Source of the DNA: Limnobacter thiooxidans
Lineage (GTDB): Bacteria; Pseudomonadota; Gammaproteobacteria; Burkholderiales; Burkholderiaceae_B
DNA: 64,000 bases
Direction: 5' to 3'
Assembly (NCBI RefSeq): GCF_036323495.1
Contig: NZ_AP028947.1
Coordinates: 2,046,001 to 2,110,000 of the forward strand
The notes under the pieces: generated by a model
Seen by the model: the letters and a program-made list of their open reading frames with translations, nothing else
The model's database searches: none
What the model was told of the DNA's origin: nothing
Translations under genes and position numbers: made by a program
Part shown: positions 9,344-19,365 of the stretch, in pieces
Layout of the letters: the number at the start of each line of letters is the position of its first letter
Numbering within the stretch: the first letter of the stretch is position 1

Positions 9344-11722
9344 ATGTCGCTTGTTCAAAATCGAATTATCGCCCAGTTGGCTCAAGAATTGGGCGCCGCA
9401 TCATCACAAATCAAGGCCGCTGTGGATTTGCTGGATGAGGGCTCCACAGTTCCTTTTATTGCGCGCTACCGGAAAGAGGCGACAGGCGGGCTGGATGATG
9501 CAGTACTTCGTGACTTGCAGGAGCGACTGGTTTATCTGCGTGAGCTCGAAGACCGCCGCAGCACCATTCTGGAATCCATTGACAGCCAAGGCAAGTTGAC
9601 TGCCGAGCTGAAAGCAGCCATTGAACAGGCTGAAAACAAGCAAACACTGGAAGACCTTTATCTGCCCTACAAACCCAAACGCCGCACCCGGGCACAAATA
9701 GCCCGTGAAGCGGGCCTGCAGGGCTTGGCAGACGAAATTTTCTCAAATCCGAACGCGGTGCCTGAAGAAGTGGCTGCAGGCTACTTGAATGCCGAGCACC
9801 AGATCAATGACACCAAAGCTGCACTGGATGGTGCACGCGACATTCTTGCAGAACAGTTTTCAGAAAACGCGACTTTGCTTGCCCTTTTGCGCAACCGGCT
9901 GAATTCCGAAGGTGCCATTCGCGCTGCTGTAGTGCCCGAGAAAGCGGCAGAAGCCATCAAGTTTCAGGATTATTTTGAACACCAGGAATCACTGGCCAGC
10001 ACAGCATCGCACCGCATGTTGGCCATGTTGCGTGGCCGTGAACAGGGCTTTCTGACCCTGAAGGTAGACCTGCCAGAAGTGTGGGAAGCAGAAAGCCCAC
10101 GCACACCGCATCCTTTTGAATCGGAAATTGCACGACTGCATGGCATTGCACGCGATGACAGCCCTCGCGGCAAATTCTTGAGCGAAACCTGCCGCTGGAC
10201 CTGGAAAATCAAGCTGGCCAGCACACTGGAAAGTGAGGTGATGGGCACCTTGCGTGAAGCGGCACAGGCCGAAGCCATTTCCGTGTTTGGCAAAAACCTG
10301 AAAGACTTGCTGCTTGCAGCCCCGGCCGGAGGCAAAGCCACCATGGGCCTGGACCCAGGTATTCGCACAGGTGTGAAAGTGGCGGTGATCGACAAAACAG
10401 GTCAGGTGGTGGACATAGCGACCATTTACCCGCATGAACCGCGACGCCAGTGGAATGAATCCATCGCGGTTCTGGCCGCTTTGTGCATGAAACACAATGT
10501 AGAGCTGATCGCGATCGGCAACGGTACAGCGAGCCGCGAAACTGACCAATTGGCAGCCGACTTGCTGGCGCAGCACAAAGACCTGAAAGCCACACGCGTC
10601 ATGGTCAGTGAAGCAGGTGCCTCCGTGTATTCTGCATCGGCCCTGGCTTCCGCTGAACTGCCTGACCTCGACGTCAGCATTCGTGGCGCAGTCTCCATTG
10701 CTCGCCGTTTACAAGACCCACTGGCCGAACTGGTAAAAATTGATCCGAAATCGATCGGTGTAGGCCAATACCAGCATGACGTGGACCAAAGACAACTCAG
10801 CGGACGACTGGACGCAGTAGTCGAAGATTGCGTAAACGCAGTGGGCGTGGAAGTGAACACGGCCTCGGAACAACTTTTGTCGCGCGTGTCAGGTTTGAAT
10901 GCCTCGGTGGCCAAAGCGGTGGTTAGCTACAGGAACACCAACGGTCAATTCAAAAGTCGAGACGACTTGAGAAAGGTGCCCCGCTTGGGCGACAAAACCT
11001 TCGAGCAAGCAGCAGGCTTTTTGAGAATTCATGGCGCCGAAAACCCCCTGGATGCATCGTCTGTGCACCCAGAGGCCTATATTGTCGTCGAGAAGATGGC
11101 AGCCACGGTTAAAAAGCCAGTGGGTGATTTGGTAGGCAACAGGGAAGTACTCAAAGCACTGAAGCCCAATGAATTTGTGAACGAGCGTTTTGGTCTACCC
11201 ACCGTACAGGACATTTTGGTTGAGCTGGAAAAACCAGGCCGCGACCCGCGCCCCAGCTTCAAGACTGCCAAATTTGATGACAAGGTTCATTCCATGGCCG
11301 ATCTGAAGCCTGGCATGACCCTGGAAGGCGTGGTGACCAACGTGGCCAATTTTGGCGCGTTCGTTGACATTGGCGTGCATCAGGACGGCTTGGTACACGT
11401 CTCTGCTTTGTCAAACACATTTGTCAAAGACCCGCACAGCGTGGTCAAAACTGGCCAGATTGTCAAAGTGAAAGTGCTCGAAGTGGACATTCCTCGCAAA
11501 CGGATTTCACTCACCATGCGCATGGGGGACGATGTTCCCAAAGCAGCACCGGGCCAGAATGCAGGACGACAAGTGAATGCCAATCGGGCTGGAGAAGCGC
11601 ACGGTGATTCGCGTGGCGGTGACTCGCGAGGAGATCGGCGAGTTGGTGGCCTGCAACAAGGTGCCGGGTTTGCGAATAACGCCTTTGCAGCCGCATTTGC
11701 GAAAGCCAAGACCAACAAATAA
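9344..11722 (+). CDS. tex: Tex-family RNA-binding transcription accessory protein
   Basis: 792 residues from ATG 9344 (a TTG eight codons upstream is less likely). In order: helical Tex N-domain, YqgF/RNase-H-like fold (MGLDPGIRTGVKVAVID, about 333), helix-hairpin-helix DNA-binding region (about 503-560), and S1 RNA-binding domain (about 646-725, GVVTNVANFGAFVDIGVHQDG). A low-complexity Gly/Arg/Asp tail (GDSRGGDSRGDRR) follows. Tex proteins are conserved nucleic-acid-binding factors influencing transcription. The length fits the family. Confidence 0.96.
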   Translation: MSLVQNRIIAQLAQELGAASSQIKAAVDLLDEGSTVPFIARYRKEATGGLDDAVLRDLQERLVYLRELEDRRSTILESIDSQGKLTAELKAAIEQAENKQTLEDLYLPYKPKRRTRAQIAREAGLQGLADEIFSNPNAVPEEVAAGYLNAEHQINDTKAALDGARDILAEQFSENATLLALLRNRLNSEGAIRAAVVPEKAAEAIKFQDYFEHQESLASTASHRMLAMLRGREQGFLTLKVDLPEVWEAESPRTPHPFESEIARLHGIARDDSPRGKFLSETCRWTWKIKLASTLESEVMGTLREAAQAEAISVFGKNLKDLLLAAPAGGKATMGLDPGIRTGVKVAVIDKTGQVVDIATIYPHEPRRQWNESIAVLAALCMKHNVELIAIGNGTASRETDQLAADLLAQHKDLKATRVMVSEAGASVYSASALASAELPDLDVSIRGAVSIARRLQDPLAELVKIDPKSIGVGQYQHDVDQRQLSGRLDAVVEDCVNAVGVEVNTASEQLLSRVSGLNASVAKAVVSYRNTNGQFKSRDDLRKVPRLGDKTFEQAAGFLRIHGAENPLDASSVHPEAYIVVEKMAATVKKPVGDLVGNREVLKALKPNEFVNERFGLPTVQDILVELEKPGRDPRPSFKTAKFDDKVHSMADLKPGMTLEGVVTNVANFGAFVDIGVHQDGLVHVSALSNTFVKDPHSVVKTGQIVKVKVLEVDIPRKRISLTMRMGDDVPKAAPGQNAGRQVNANRAGEAHGDSRGGDSRGDRRVGGLQQGAGFANNAFAAAFAKAKTNK

Positions 11723-11746
11723 AACGCAGCGCAATTCGTTTGAGCA

Positions 11747-11835
11747 AGCGCAGACCATTTCTTCGTTTGGAAGGCGCATGCTGTATTCAGCGCGTGCTAA
11801 AGCGCATCCACTTTCTTCGTTTGCAAGGCGCATGC
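11747..11835. repeat. Pair of 35-bp direct repeats
   Basis: Positions 11747-11781 and 11801-11835 match at about 30 of 35 bases (shared core TTTCTTCGTTTG-AAGGCGCATGC), with a 54-bp period. They lie just after the tex stop. Function unknown. Confidence 0.75.
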
Positions 11836-11848
11836 CCTACTTCCGCCA

Positions 11849-11978
11849 GAAAGCCTGTATTTCCCCTTTTGATATTCACACTGACTTACCGGGTCTGGCA
11901 AAACACACAGCCGAACCCAGTGTCGGCTTGCAGCCGAACGTAGCGTGTGAATATCAAAACGGGCAGGCTTTCTTGAAT
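11849..11978. repeat. Long imperfect inverted repeat (about 130 bp element)
   Basis: The left arm (11849-11884, ending TTTTGATATTCACAC) and right arm (11943-11978, beginning GTGTGAATATCAAAA) are inverted copies; the inner 15 bases are perfect and an AGAAAGCCTG/CAGGCTTTCT block extends the arms. The loop contains a second small hairpin (AGCCGA / TCGGCT). As RNA or DNA this could form a long cruciform-like structure. A MITE-like or structural element is possible; there is no coding. Confidence 0.7.
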
Positions 11979-12071
11979 GGCGGTGCGAGGGCAATGCTGC
12001 CTTCGCAAACTTGAAGGGGCTGCGCTTGCGGCTTGCGGCGTTCAGTGAATCACCAGCCCTTTCACCGGAGC

Positions 12072-12230
12072 AAGTTCGCAGCCTGTGCGGTGTTCGATTG
12101 CTGCATCATCTTGCCGATTCAGGGCAAGGCTTCCCGGCTGATTCGCAGCGCGGGGCGATTGCGCAAGCAATCGATGCGAACACGCTTTAGCGTGTCGCAT
12201 GCCCCAAGCCAGAATCAACAAGACGGGAAA
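12072..12230 (-). repeat. Interspersed repeat, copy C (inverted, middle segment)
   Basis: The reverse complement of this stretch aligns with about 53628-53770: both read GGCTYGGGGCATGCG, then a short hairpin, then GTTCGCATCG, AATCGCCCC and a CTGAATCG block. It is diverged and partial, but gives a third copy of the family on the other strand, including sequence missing from copy B near 59.5 kb. Confidence 0.7.
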
Positions 12231-12242
12231 TCAGCCTTGACC

Positions 12243-12326
12243 AAGGCGAGATGAGCAGTAAGGAACGCCGAACAAGGTTTGCGCAACGAAACGCCGCAGC
12301 GAAAGGCGAGATGAGCAGCAACGAAC
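12243..12326. repeat. Pair of 24-bp direct repeats, 60-bp period
   Basis: AAGGCGAGATGAGCAG begins at 12243 and again at 12303. The 24-bp units match at 22 positions. They sit at the zapE-proximal edge of the repeat island. Confidence 0.75.
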
Positions 12327-12348
12327 AACAAACGAGGCCCGAGCAACC

Positions 12349-13440
12349 TCAAAGTCGAACGGCATTGCGCTTCGGCGAATCCAGGTACTCTTTGGATTGC
12401 ATTTCAACAATCCGACTCACCGTGCGGAAGAATTCATGAGCCATGGCACCTTCGGTGTACAACTCCTCTGGCTTTACTGCTGCCGACATGATGAGCTTGA
12501 CCTTGTGGTCATACAGCACATCGATCAGCCAGGTAAAACGACGCGCTTCCGAGGCCATGCCCGCTCCCATTTTGGGCACACCGCTGAGTATCACTGTTTG
12601 AAACTGACTGGCAATTTCAAGGTAATCATTTTGCGAACGGGGCCCACCGCACAAAGTTGGAAAATCAAACCAAACCACTGAGCCGGCACGCCGCACAGCC
12701 CGAATCACCCGGGATTCAATCTGCAATTCAGCGGGTTCATCAGCCACTTCGGCAAGGCGTTTGAAGTCATCATTCAATTGGGCATCTGCATGCTCATCCA
12801 ATGGAATCAGGTAGGTGTTCAACTGCTCCAGCGTCCGACGACGATAATCCACACCCACATCCACATTGATCACATCAAGCTGCTTGTTCAACAAATCAAT
12901 GGCAGGCAGCAGGCGATCCCGGTGCAATCCGTCTGGATACAAATTGTCAGGCTTGTAGTTGGAGGTCATCAGGAAAGTCACGCCATTGGCAAACAGACCA
13001 TCCAGCAAGCGATACAAAATCATCGCATCGGCAATGTCGGAGACATGAAACTCGTCAAAGCAGATCAGCCTGTAACGCTTGGCGATTCGCGCTGCCACTT
13101 CATCCAGTGGATCTTGAACGCCCTTCAAATCGTCAAGTTCCGCGTGCACGCCACGCATGAATTCGTGAAAATGCAAACGCACCTTTCGTTGAACTGTGAC
13201 GCTGTTGTAAAAGCAATCCATCAGAAAGCTTTTGCCGCGCCCTACCCCGCCCCACAGGTAAAGACCTTTGGGCACCGCGGGGCGATTCAGGAATTTCTTG
13301 ATGACACTGCTACGTGCTTTTTTATACTGAACAAACTCATCGTAAAACAATTGCATGCGGTCCACAGCTTTCTGCTGTGCAGCATCCGACTGATAACCAC
13401 GTTCGGCCAATACCTGTTTGTAATATTCTTGAACGTTCAC
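12349..13440 (-). CDS. zapE: Cell division protein ZapE (AFG1-like ATPase)
   Basis: 363 residues from the GTG at 13440, where family similarity begins (VNVQEYYKQVLAERGYQSDAAQQ); a TTG fifteen codons upstream extends the frame, and neither start has a strong ribosome site. Walker A GGVGRGKS is at about 64-71 and Walker B is ICFDEFHV. ZapE is an ATPase that affects FtsZ ring stability. It follows lpd on the same strand, beyond a clear terminator, so it probably has its own promoter. Confidence 0.93.
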   Translation of the reverse strand: MNVQEYYKQVLAERGYQSDAAQQKAVDRMQLFYDEFVQYKKARSSVIKKFLNRPAVPKGLYLWGGVGRGKSFLMDCFYNSVTVQRKVRLHFHEFMRGVHAELDDLKGVQDPLDEVAARIAKRYRLICFDEFHVSDIADAMILYRLLDGLFANGVTFLMTSNYKPDNLYPDGLHRDRLLPAIDLLNKQLDVINVDVGVDYRRRTLEQLNTYLIPLDEHADAQLNDDFKRLAEVADEPAELQIESRVIRAVRRAGSVVWFDFPTLCGGPRSQNDYLEIASQFQTVILSGVPKMGAGMASEARRFTWLIDVLYDHKVKLIMSAAVKPEELYTEGAMAHEFFRTVSRIVEMQSKEYLDSPKRNAVRL

Positions 13441-13494
13441 GATGGCAAAAACTGCTGGTTGAGATCGGCCAACAATATTGACCAACCTGGATTT

Positions 13495-13535
13495 TTAAAA
13501 ACAAAACGGCTGATGAAGTGATTCACCAGCCGTTT
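13495..13535 (-). terminator. Intrinsic terminator after lpd
   Basis: On the minus strand a 9-bp stem AAACGGCTG / CAGCCGTTT (13504-13535) is followed by TGTTTTTAAA. The loop can pair further (GTGA/TCAC). It ends the sucA-sucB-lpd transcript before zapE. Confidence 0.82.
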
Positions 13536-13555
13536 GGAAAAACACTGATCGGATT

Positions 13556-14992
13556 TTAACCGTTCAGCTGACGCTTGTCGCAAGCCAAGGCAGCTTCTTT
13601 CACCACTTCCGACAAACTCGGGTGCGCATGGCAAATGCGACCAATGTCTTCAGAAGAGGCTTTGAACTCCATGGCCATCACAGCTTCCGCAATCAGGTCT
13701 GAGGCATGGCTGTTGATGATGTGAACGCCCAATACTTCATCGGTGGTGGCATCGGCCAGCACTTTCACGAAGCCTTGAGAATCACCCTGCCCCAATGCGC
13801 GGCCATTGGCCATGAACGGAAACTGGCCTGCCTTGTACTTTCGACCATCCTGCTTCAACTGCTGCTCTGTTTTGCCAACCCAGGCCACTTCCGGGGAAGT
13901 GTAGATAACCCAGGGAATGGTGTCGTAGTTGCAGTGGCCAGCTTGCCCCGCCATGATTTCAGCAACCATGACGCCTTCTTCTTCTGCCTTGTGAGCCAGC
14001 ATGGCGCCACGAATCACGTCACCCACGGCGTAAATACCGGCAACCAGGGTTTGGCAATGTGCATCCACATCAATCTGGCCACGCTCGTTGGTTTTCAGGC
14101 CAACTGCTTCAAGATTCAAACCGTCGGTGTTGGGCACACGGCCAACCGATACAATCAGCTTGTCGCAATCCAGTTTCTGGGCGTTGCCATCTGCATCGGT
14201 GTAGGCGACAGAAACGCCTTTCTTGCTGGCTTTCACCTCGCCGATTTTTACGCCCATGTTCATCTTCAAACCTTGCTTGGTGAAGATTTTTTGCATTTCC
14301 TTCGCTACGCCTTCATCACAGGCTGCAAGAAAATTGGGCATGGCTTCAAGCACGGTCACATCCGCGCCCAAGCGGCGCCACACCGAGCCCAACTCCAAAC
14401 CGATCACACCTGCACCAATGACACCCAGTTTCTTGGGCACAGCACCAAACTTCAAGGCGCCTTCATTGTCGCAAATGGTTTCATTGTCCACGGTGATGCC
14501 GGGCAAGTGACGGGCCTTGGAGCCTGTGGCAACAATCACCTGTTTGGCCGTGACCTTTTCTTCACCGGCAGCAGTTTTCACTGTCAGCTCGAAACCGCCA
14601 TCAACCTTGCCTGAAAAACTGGCCCAGCCCTTGATGGCGGTGACCTTGTTTTTCTTGAACAGGTACTGGATACCACCCGTCATTTTCGTGACGATGTCAT
14701 CCTTGCGCTTGATCATTTTGGCCACATCCATTTTCGCGCCAGTCACGGTGATGCCGTGGTCTTCCGCGTGGTGCTGAATCTTCTCGAACTCTTCGGAAGA
14801 AGCCAGCAAGGCTTTGGATGGAATGCAACCCACGTTCAGGCAGGTGCCACCCAGGCGAGGCTCGCCTTTCGGGTCGTCATAAGCGTGGCCTTCAATACAG
14901 GCCACTTTCATGCCCAGTTGACCAGCACGAATCGCAGCGATGTATCCGCCGGGGCCCGCACCAATCACCACTACATCATATTGTGTGCTCAT
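13556..14992 (-). CDS. lpdA: Dihydrolipoyl dehydrogenase (E3)
   Basis: 478 residues, normal for E3. FAD-binding [17 protein letters not shown] lies at the N-terminus; the redox disulphide is Cys51/Cys56 in [16 protein letters not shown]; the NAD domain GxGxxG is [16 protein letters not shown]. The C-terminal catalytic pair is His457/Glu462 in HAHPSLSE. It reoxidises the lipoyl groups of the 2-oxoglutarate dehydrogenase complex, possibly of other complexes too. It is third in sucA-sucB-lpd, 10 bp after sucB. Confidence 0.97.
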   Translation of the reverse strand: MSTQYDVVVIGAGPGGYIAAIRAGQLGMKVACIEGHAYDDPKGEPRLGGTCLNVGCIPSKALLASSEEFEKIQHHAEDHGITVTGAKMDVAKMIKRKDDIVTKMTGGIQYLFKKNKVTAIKGWASFSGKVDGGFELTVKTAAGEEKVTAKQVIVATGSKARHLPGITVDNETICDNEGALKFGAVPKKLGVIGAGVIGLELGSVWRRLGADVTVLEAMPNFLAACDEGVAKEMQKIFTKQGLKMNMGVKIGEVKASKKGVSVAYTDADGNAQKLDCDKLIVSVGRVPNTDGLNLEAVGLKTNERGQIDVDAHCQTLVAGIYAVGDVIRGAMLAHKAEEEGVMVAEIMAGQAGHCNYDTIPWVIYTSPEVAWVGKTEQQLKQDGRKYKAGQFPFMANGRALGQGDSQGFVKVLADATTDEVLGVHIINSHASDLIAEAVMAMEFKASSEDIGRICHAHPSLSEVVKEAALACDKRQLNG

Positions 14993-15002
14993 GAGGTTCC
15001 CC

Positions 15003-16292
15003 TTACAGTTCCAGCAACAAGCGGGCTGGATCTTCCAGGGCTTCTTTCATTGCAACCAAACCAAGAACAGCTTCGCGGCCGTCAATGATCCGGTGGTCAT
15101 AGCTCATGGCCAGGTAGTTCATTGGACGAATCACGATTTCACCGTTCTCAACCACTGCACGGTCTTTCGTGGCGTGAATGCCCAGAATTGCTGACTGGGG
15201 TGGGTTGATGATTGGCGTTGACAACATGGAACCGAACACACCACCGTTGGAGATGGAGAAAGTACCGCCGGTGAGGTCATCCAAAGTCAATTTGCCGTCT
15301 TTGGCTTTCTGGCCAAACTCGGAAATTTTCATTTCAATGTCGGCAATGCTCATTTGATCGGCGTTGCGAATAATGGGGACCACCAAACCACGTGGTGAGC
15401 CAACCGCAATACCGATATCAAAGTAGCCATGGTAAACAATGTCGTTGCCATCCACAGATGCATTCAACACAGGGTACTTTTTCAAGGCAGCCACAGCGGC
15501 TTTCACGAAGAAACCCATGAAGCCCAGCTTGGCACCATGTTCTTTCTCGAATTTGTCCTTGTACTTGTTGCGCAGATCCATAACCGGCTTCATGTTCACT
15601 TCGTTGAACGTGGTCAGGATGGCGTTGGTTTGCTGGGACTGAACCAAACGCTCTGCAACACGCGCGCGCAGTCGGCTCATTGGAACGCGTTGCTCGGGAC
15701 GGCCTTCGATCAGTGAAGATGGATCAAGCGGAGCTTTCACTTCGGGCAACAAACTAACAGGTTTGGCAGCAACAGGTGCAGCGGCAGGCTTTGCCGCAGG
15801 CGCTGGCGCAGCCGGCGCATTCAAGGTACCGATCACATCGCCTTTGGTAATGCGACCGTCTTTGCCTGAACCTGCAATCTGATCGGCACTCAGTTTGTTC
15901 TCGGCCATCATTTTGGCGGCTGCGGGCATGGCCACAGAGCCATCAACAGAAGCGGAGGTTGCCGCCGCGGGGGCAGCAGCAGGAGCAGCAGGTGCCGGAG
16001 CAGAAACTGCCGGAGCTGATACGACAGCAGGAGCGCTCGCACCCGCTGTGGCTTCAGTGTCAATCTTGGCCAAAACCTGGCCTGCAACAACGGTTGCACC
16101 GTCTTCACACAAGATTTCGACGATGACACCAGCCGAAGGTGCTGGCACTTCCAGCACCACCTTGTCGGTTTCGACGTCGATCAGGTTTTCGTCACGCTTT
16201 ACAGCGTCACCAGGTTTTTTGTACCAATTCAACAGCGTTGCTTCGGCGACAGATTCGGACAGTTGTGGTACGACCACTTCTACGATTGCCAT
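15003..16292 (-). CDS. sucB: Dihydrolipoyl succinyltransferase (E2 of 2-oxoglutarate dehydrogenase)
   Basis: 429 residues: an N-terminal lipoyl domain (Lys44 in [14 protein letters not shown]), an Ala/Pro-rich linker, the E3-binding domain (about 120-155, [28 protein letters not shown]), a second Ala/Pro linker, and the catalytic domain with His400/Asp404 in [12 protein letters not shown]. It transfers succinyl groups to CoA. Its position between E1 and E3 identifies it as the 2-oxoglutarate enzyme rather than pyruvate dehydrogenase E2. Confidence 0.97.
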   Translation of the reverse strand: MAIVEVVVPQLSESVAEATLLNWYKKPGDAVKRDENLIDVETDKVVLEVPAPSAGVIVEILCEDGATVVAGQVLAKIDTEATAGASAPAVVSAPAVSAPAPAAPAAAPAAATSASVDGSVAMPAAAKMMAENKLSADQIAGSGKDGRITKGDVIGTLNAPAAPAPAAKPAAAPVAAKPVSLLPEVKAPLDPSSLIEGRPEQRVPMSRLRARVAERLVQSQQTNAILTTFNEVNMKPVMDLRNKYKDKFEKEHGAKLGFMGFFVKAAVAALKKYPVLNASVDGNDIVYHGYFDIGIAVGSPRGLVVPIIRNADQMSIADIEMKISEFGQKAKDGKLTLDDLTGGTFSISNGGVFGSMLSTPIINPPQSAILGIHATKDRAVVENGEIVIRPMNYLAMSYDHRIIDGREAVLGLVAMKEALEDPARLLLEL

Positions 16293-16360
16293 GGAATATT
16301 TTCCTTTTGAATTCTTTGTTCAAGTGCGGGCGACCACAATGGCCTGCCCGCTTCCTGTGT

Positions 16361-19219
16361 TTACTTCGTGATCACGAAACCCTTGAGCTTGCCAAATGCG
16401 GCATCGAGCAGCGCTTTCTGCTGTTCGTTGTGCTTGGCGTAATAGCCCACGGCTGGAGAAGCTGAAGCCGGACGACCTGCATAACCCAAACGTTGGCCCT
16501 CAGAGAGGTTTTCCAGAATGTTGTGCTGAATCTGGAACCAGGGGCCCTGGTTTTGCGGCTCATCCTGACACCACACCACATCCGTCACATTGGGGTACTT
16601 ACGCAACTCGGTGCTCAGTGACTTGTGTGGGAATGGGTACAACTGTTCAACTCGCGCAATCGCAACATCCTTGATATTGCGTTCGCGACGGGCTGCAACC
16701 AGGTCGTAATACACGCGACCGGAACAAAGGACCACGCGTTTGACCTTGCTGGCTTCCAGGTCGCCCTGGTCGCCGATTACGGTCTGGAAATGGCCCTTGG
16801 ACAGATCTTGCAAGGAAGATGTGGCTTCCTTGTGACGCAACAAAGACTTCGGCGTCATGATGATCAGTGGCTTGCGGAACAAGCGGATCATCTGGCGACG
16901 CAGCAAGTGGAAAATCTGCGCAGGCGTTGTAGGCTGGCAAACTTGCATATTGTTTTCAGCGCAAAGCTGCAAATAACGCTCGATGCGGGCTGAAGAATGT
17001 TCAGGACCCTGCCCTTCATAGCCATGCGGCAACATCATGACCAAGCCGGAAGCCCGGCCCCACTTCACTTCACCGGATGAAATGAACTGGTCGATCACAA
17101 CCTGCGCGCCGTTGGCGAAATCGCCAAACTGGGCTTCCCAGATCACCAAGGTGTTGGGCTCTGCTGTGGAATAACCGTACTCAAAACCCAGTACCGCTTC
17201 TTCAGACAGAACAGAGTCGATGACTGTGAATGGTGCCTGGCCTTCAGAAATATTTTCGAGTGGAATGTAAGTGCCTTCATTCCACTTTTCACGGCCTTGA
17301 TGGTGCAACACAGCATGGCGGTGTGTGAATGTGCCACGACCGCAATCCTGACCGGTCATTCGCACTGCATAACCGGAAGACACCAGTGAAGCATAAGCCA
17401 GGTGCTCGCCCATGCCCCAGTCGAGCAAGGTTTCACCCTGACCCATGGCGGCGCGATCTGCAATCACTTTCTGTACCAGTGGGTGAACCTTGAAGTTCTC
17501 GGGTACTGTGGTGATGCGCTCGGACAAACGCTTGATCTCGGAAATTGGCACCGATGTGTCTGCTGCATCGGTCCACTTCTTGTTCAAATAGGGAGACCAG
17601 TCGACGGCAAACTTGCTCTTGTAGTTGGTCAAGACGGGGTCAGCACGGTTGTGCTTGCCTTCGTCCATGGCAGCGCGGAATTGGGCCACCAGTTCATCTG
17701 CACCATCTTCTTTCAGCAAGCCTTGCATCACCAGGCGCTCGGCGTAAAGTGCGCGCGTACCTGGGTGCTGACCAATTTTCTTGTACATCAGCGGCTGGGT
17801 CACAGCCGGTGTGTCTTGCTCGTTGTGGCCCAGTTTACGGAAACACACGATATCGATCACCACGTCTTGCTGGAATTCCATGCGGAAATCCAGTGCCAAC
17901 TGGGTCACGAAGATCACTGCTTCAGGATCGTCGCCGTTCACGTGGAACACAGGCGCTTCAATCATCTTGACAACGTCTGAACAGTACAGGGTAGAACGGC
18001 TGTCGCGTGGATCAGAAGTTGTAAAGCCAATCTGGTTGTTGATCACGATGTGAACCGTGCCGCCCGTGCCGTAGCCGCGGGTGTGGACAAGGTTCAATGT
18101 TTCCATCACAACACCCTGGCCGGCAAAAGCGGCATCGCCGTGCACCAGCACTGGCAATACCTGTTTGCCTTCTTTGTCGCCACGGCGTTCCTGGCGGGCC
18201 TTCACGGAACCTTCAACCACTGGGTTGACGATTTCAAGATGCGACGGGTTGAACGCCAGAGACAAGTGCATGGGGCCACCCGGGGTGGTCACGTCCGATG
18301 AAAAGCCCTGGTGATACTTCACGTCACCGGCTGGCAGGTCATCGGCATGCTTGCCTTCAAATTCTTCGAACAACTGGCTGGGGCTTTTGCCCAGAATGTT
18401 CACCAGCACGTTCAGGCGGCCGCGGTGGGCCATGCCAATAATGGTTTCTTGAACACCGTTGGCACCGCCACGCTGAATGACATGATCCAGCGATGCGATA
18501 AAGGATTCCCCACCTTCCAGCGAGAAACGCTTCTGACCCACATAACGTGTATGCAGGTAGCGCTCAAGGCCTTCAGCAGCGGTCAAGCGCTCAAGAATGT
18601 GCAGTTTTTCAGCTGTGGACAACTGGGCAGTGCCCAGGCTTGTTTCCATGCGTTCCTGCAACCAGCGCTTTTGGGCGGGGTCGCTGATGTGCATGTATTC
18701 AATACCAATGGAGCGGCAATATGTGTCGCGCAGCGCCTTCACGATGTCGCGAAGGGTCATCTGGTCCTGACCGAAATAGGTGTTTGTAGCGGAGAACGTG
18801 ATGTCCATGTCCGCTTCAGTCAATCCGTAGAAAGCGGGATCCAGTTCCGGAATGACAGGGCGTTCCTGGCGCTTGAGCGGATCTAGGTCTGCAAAGCGCG
18901 AACCCAGAAAGCGGTAAGCCGCCACGATGGACTGCACGTGCACCTGTTTTTTGGCCACTTCCAAATCGGCAGACTGAATCTGCGGCTGCAAGAAGCCTTT
19001 TTTGGCACGCTGGGCGAAAGACTCAACCACTGGCGCATGCGCCACGTCTTTCTCGTTCACGTCACCGTGAGCGGAAGGCACCATCTGCAGTTGGTCAAAA
19101 TAAGCGCGCCATTTGTCTGGCACTGAACCTGGGTTGTCCAGGTAGGCCTCGTACATTTCTTCGACATAGGGCGCATTGCCCCCGAACAAATACGAGTTTT
19201 GCTGAAAAGATCGCATCAT
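16361..19219 (-). CDS. sucA: 2-oxoglutarate dehydrogenase E1 (SucA)
   Basis: 952 residues, full length. Features include the N-terminal YLFGGNAPYVEEMYEAYLDNPGSVP segment used for E2 contact, IGMAHRGRLNVLVN, the thiamine-diphosphate motif beginning GDAAFAGQG and the C-terminal GRVYYDL and WCQDEPQNQG motifs typical of OdhA/SucA. It decarboxylates 2-oxoglutarate and succinylates the E2 lipoyl group. It is first in sucA-sucB-lpd; its leader may carry a structured RNA (19225-19365). ATG ATG lies at the start; the first is used here. Confidence 0.97.
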   Translation of the reverse strand: MMRSFQQNSYLFGGNAPYVEEMYEAYLDNPGSVPDKWRAYFDQLQMVPSAHGDVNEKDVAHAPVVESFAQRAKKGFLQPQIQSADLEVAKKQVHVQSIVAAYRFLGSRFADLDPLKRQERPVIPELDPAFYGLTEADMDITFSATNTYFGQDQMTLRDIVKALRDTYCRSIGIEYMHISDPAQKRWLQERMETSLGTAQLSTAEKLHILERLTAAEGLERYLHTRYVGQKRFSLEGGESFIASLDHVIQRGGANGVQETIIGMAHRGRLNVLVNILGKSPSQLFEEFEGKHADDLPAGDVKYHQGFSSDVTTPGGPMHLSLAFNPSHLEIVNPVVEGSVKARQERRGDKEGKQVLPVLVHGDAAFAGQGVVMETLNLVHTRGYGTGGTVHIVINNQIGFTTSDPRDSRSTLYCSDVVKMIEAPVFHVNGDDPEAVIFVTQLALDFRMEFQQDVVIDIVCFRKLGHNEQDTPAVTQPLMYKKIGQHPGTRALYAERLVMQGLLKEDGADELVAQFRAAMDEGKHNRADPVLTNYKSKFAVDWSPYLNKKWTDAADTSVPISEIKRLSERITTVPENFKVHPLVQKVIADRAAMGQGETLLDWGMGEHLAYASLVSSGYAVRMTGQDCGRGTFTHRHAVLHHQGREKWNEGTYIPLENISEGQAPFTVIDSVLSEEAVLGFEYGYSTAEPNTLVIWEAQFGDFANGAQVVIDQFISSGEVKWGRASGLVMMLPHGYEGQGPEHSSARIERYLQLCAENNMQVCQPTTPAQIFHLLRRQMIRLFRKPLIIMTPKSLLRHKEATSSLQDLSKGHFQTVIGDQGDLEASKVKRVVLCSGRVYYDLVAARRERNIKDVAIARVEQLYPFPHKSLSTELRKYPNVTDVVWCQDEPQNQGPWFQIQHNILENLSEGQRLGYAGRPASASPAVGYYAKHNEQQKALLDAAFGKLKGFVITK

Positions 19220-19224
19220 TAGCG

Positions 19225-19365
19225 CTTCACCTTTATCCGAGTTTCTCGTTCAAGATGTGGGGTTCGGACTCGACCTTGGCTATCGCCATCGGACCGAATC
19301 CCTACACACGTGGGTTAAACCGCACTCCCCGTCTGGTTATTGGAGCCCCTGCCCCCAACCAGATA
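19225..19365 (-). ncRNA. Candidate sucA-motif leader RNA (putative cis-regulatory element)
   Basis: A sucA RNA motif is known from Burkholderiales 5' UTRs of sucA, overlapping the Shine-Dalgarno. Here the minus-strand leader contains a hairpin TCTGGTT / AACCAGA (19332-19363), a TGGC-GATA-GCCA hairpin (near 19280), a GGG-TTCGG / CCGAA-CCC pairing, and a CGAGT / ACTCG pairing that reaches the segment just before the AAAGGTG ribosome site. Gene, order and architecture fit. I matched it by eye only, so identity with the published motif is inference. Confidence 0.5.

Larger units (their letters stand above)
11723..12348. other. Gene-free repeat island between tex and zapE
   Basis: No ORF here resembles a protein. 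The stretch holds two 35-bp direct repeats, a long inverted repeat, a reverse-orientation copy of the interspersed repeat also seen near 53.6 kb, and two 24-bp direct repeats exactly 60 bp apart. The features are listed separately. Confidence 0.8.

Noticed and set aside
11507..11833. Minus-strand frame with repeated MRLANEESG/MRLPNEEMV starts
   Set aside because: It is a translation of the 35-bp direct repeats and of the tex tail in the wrong strand; no ribosome site or family.
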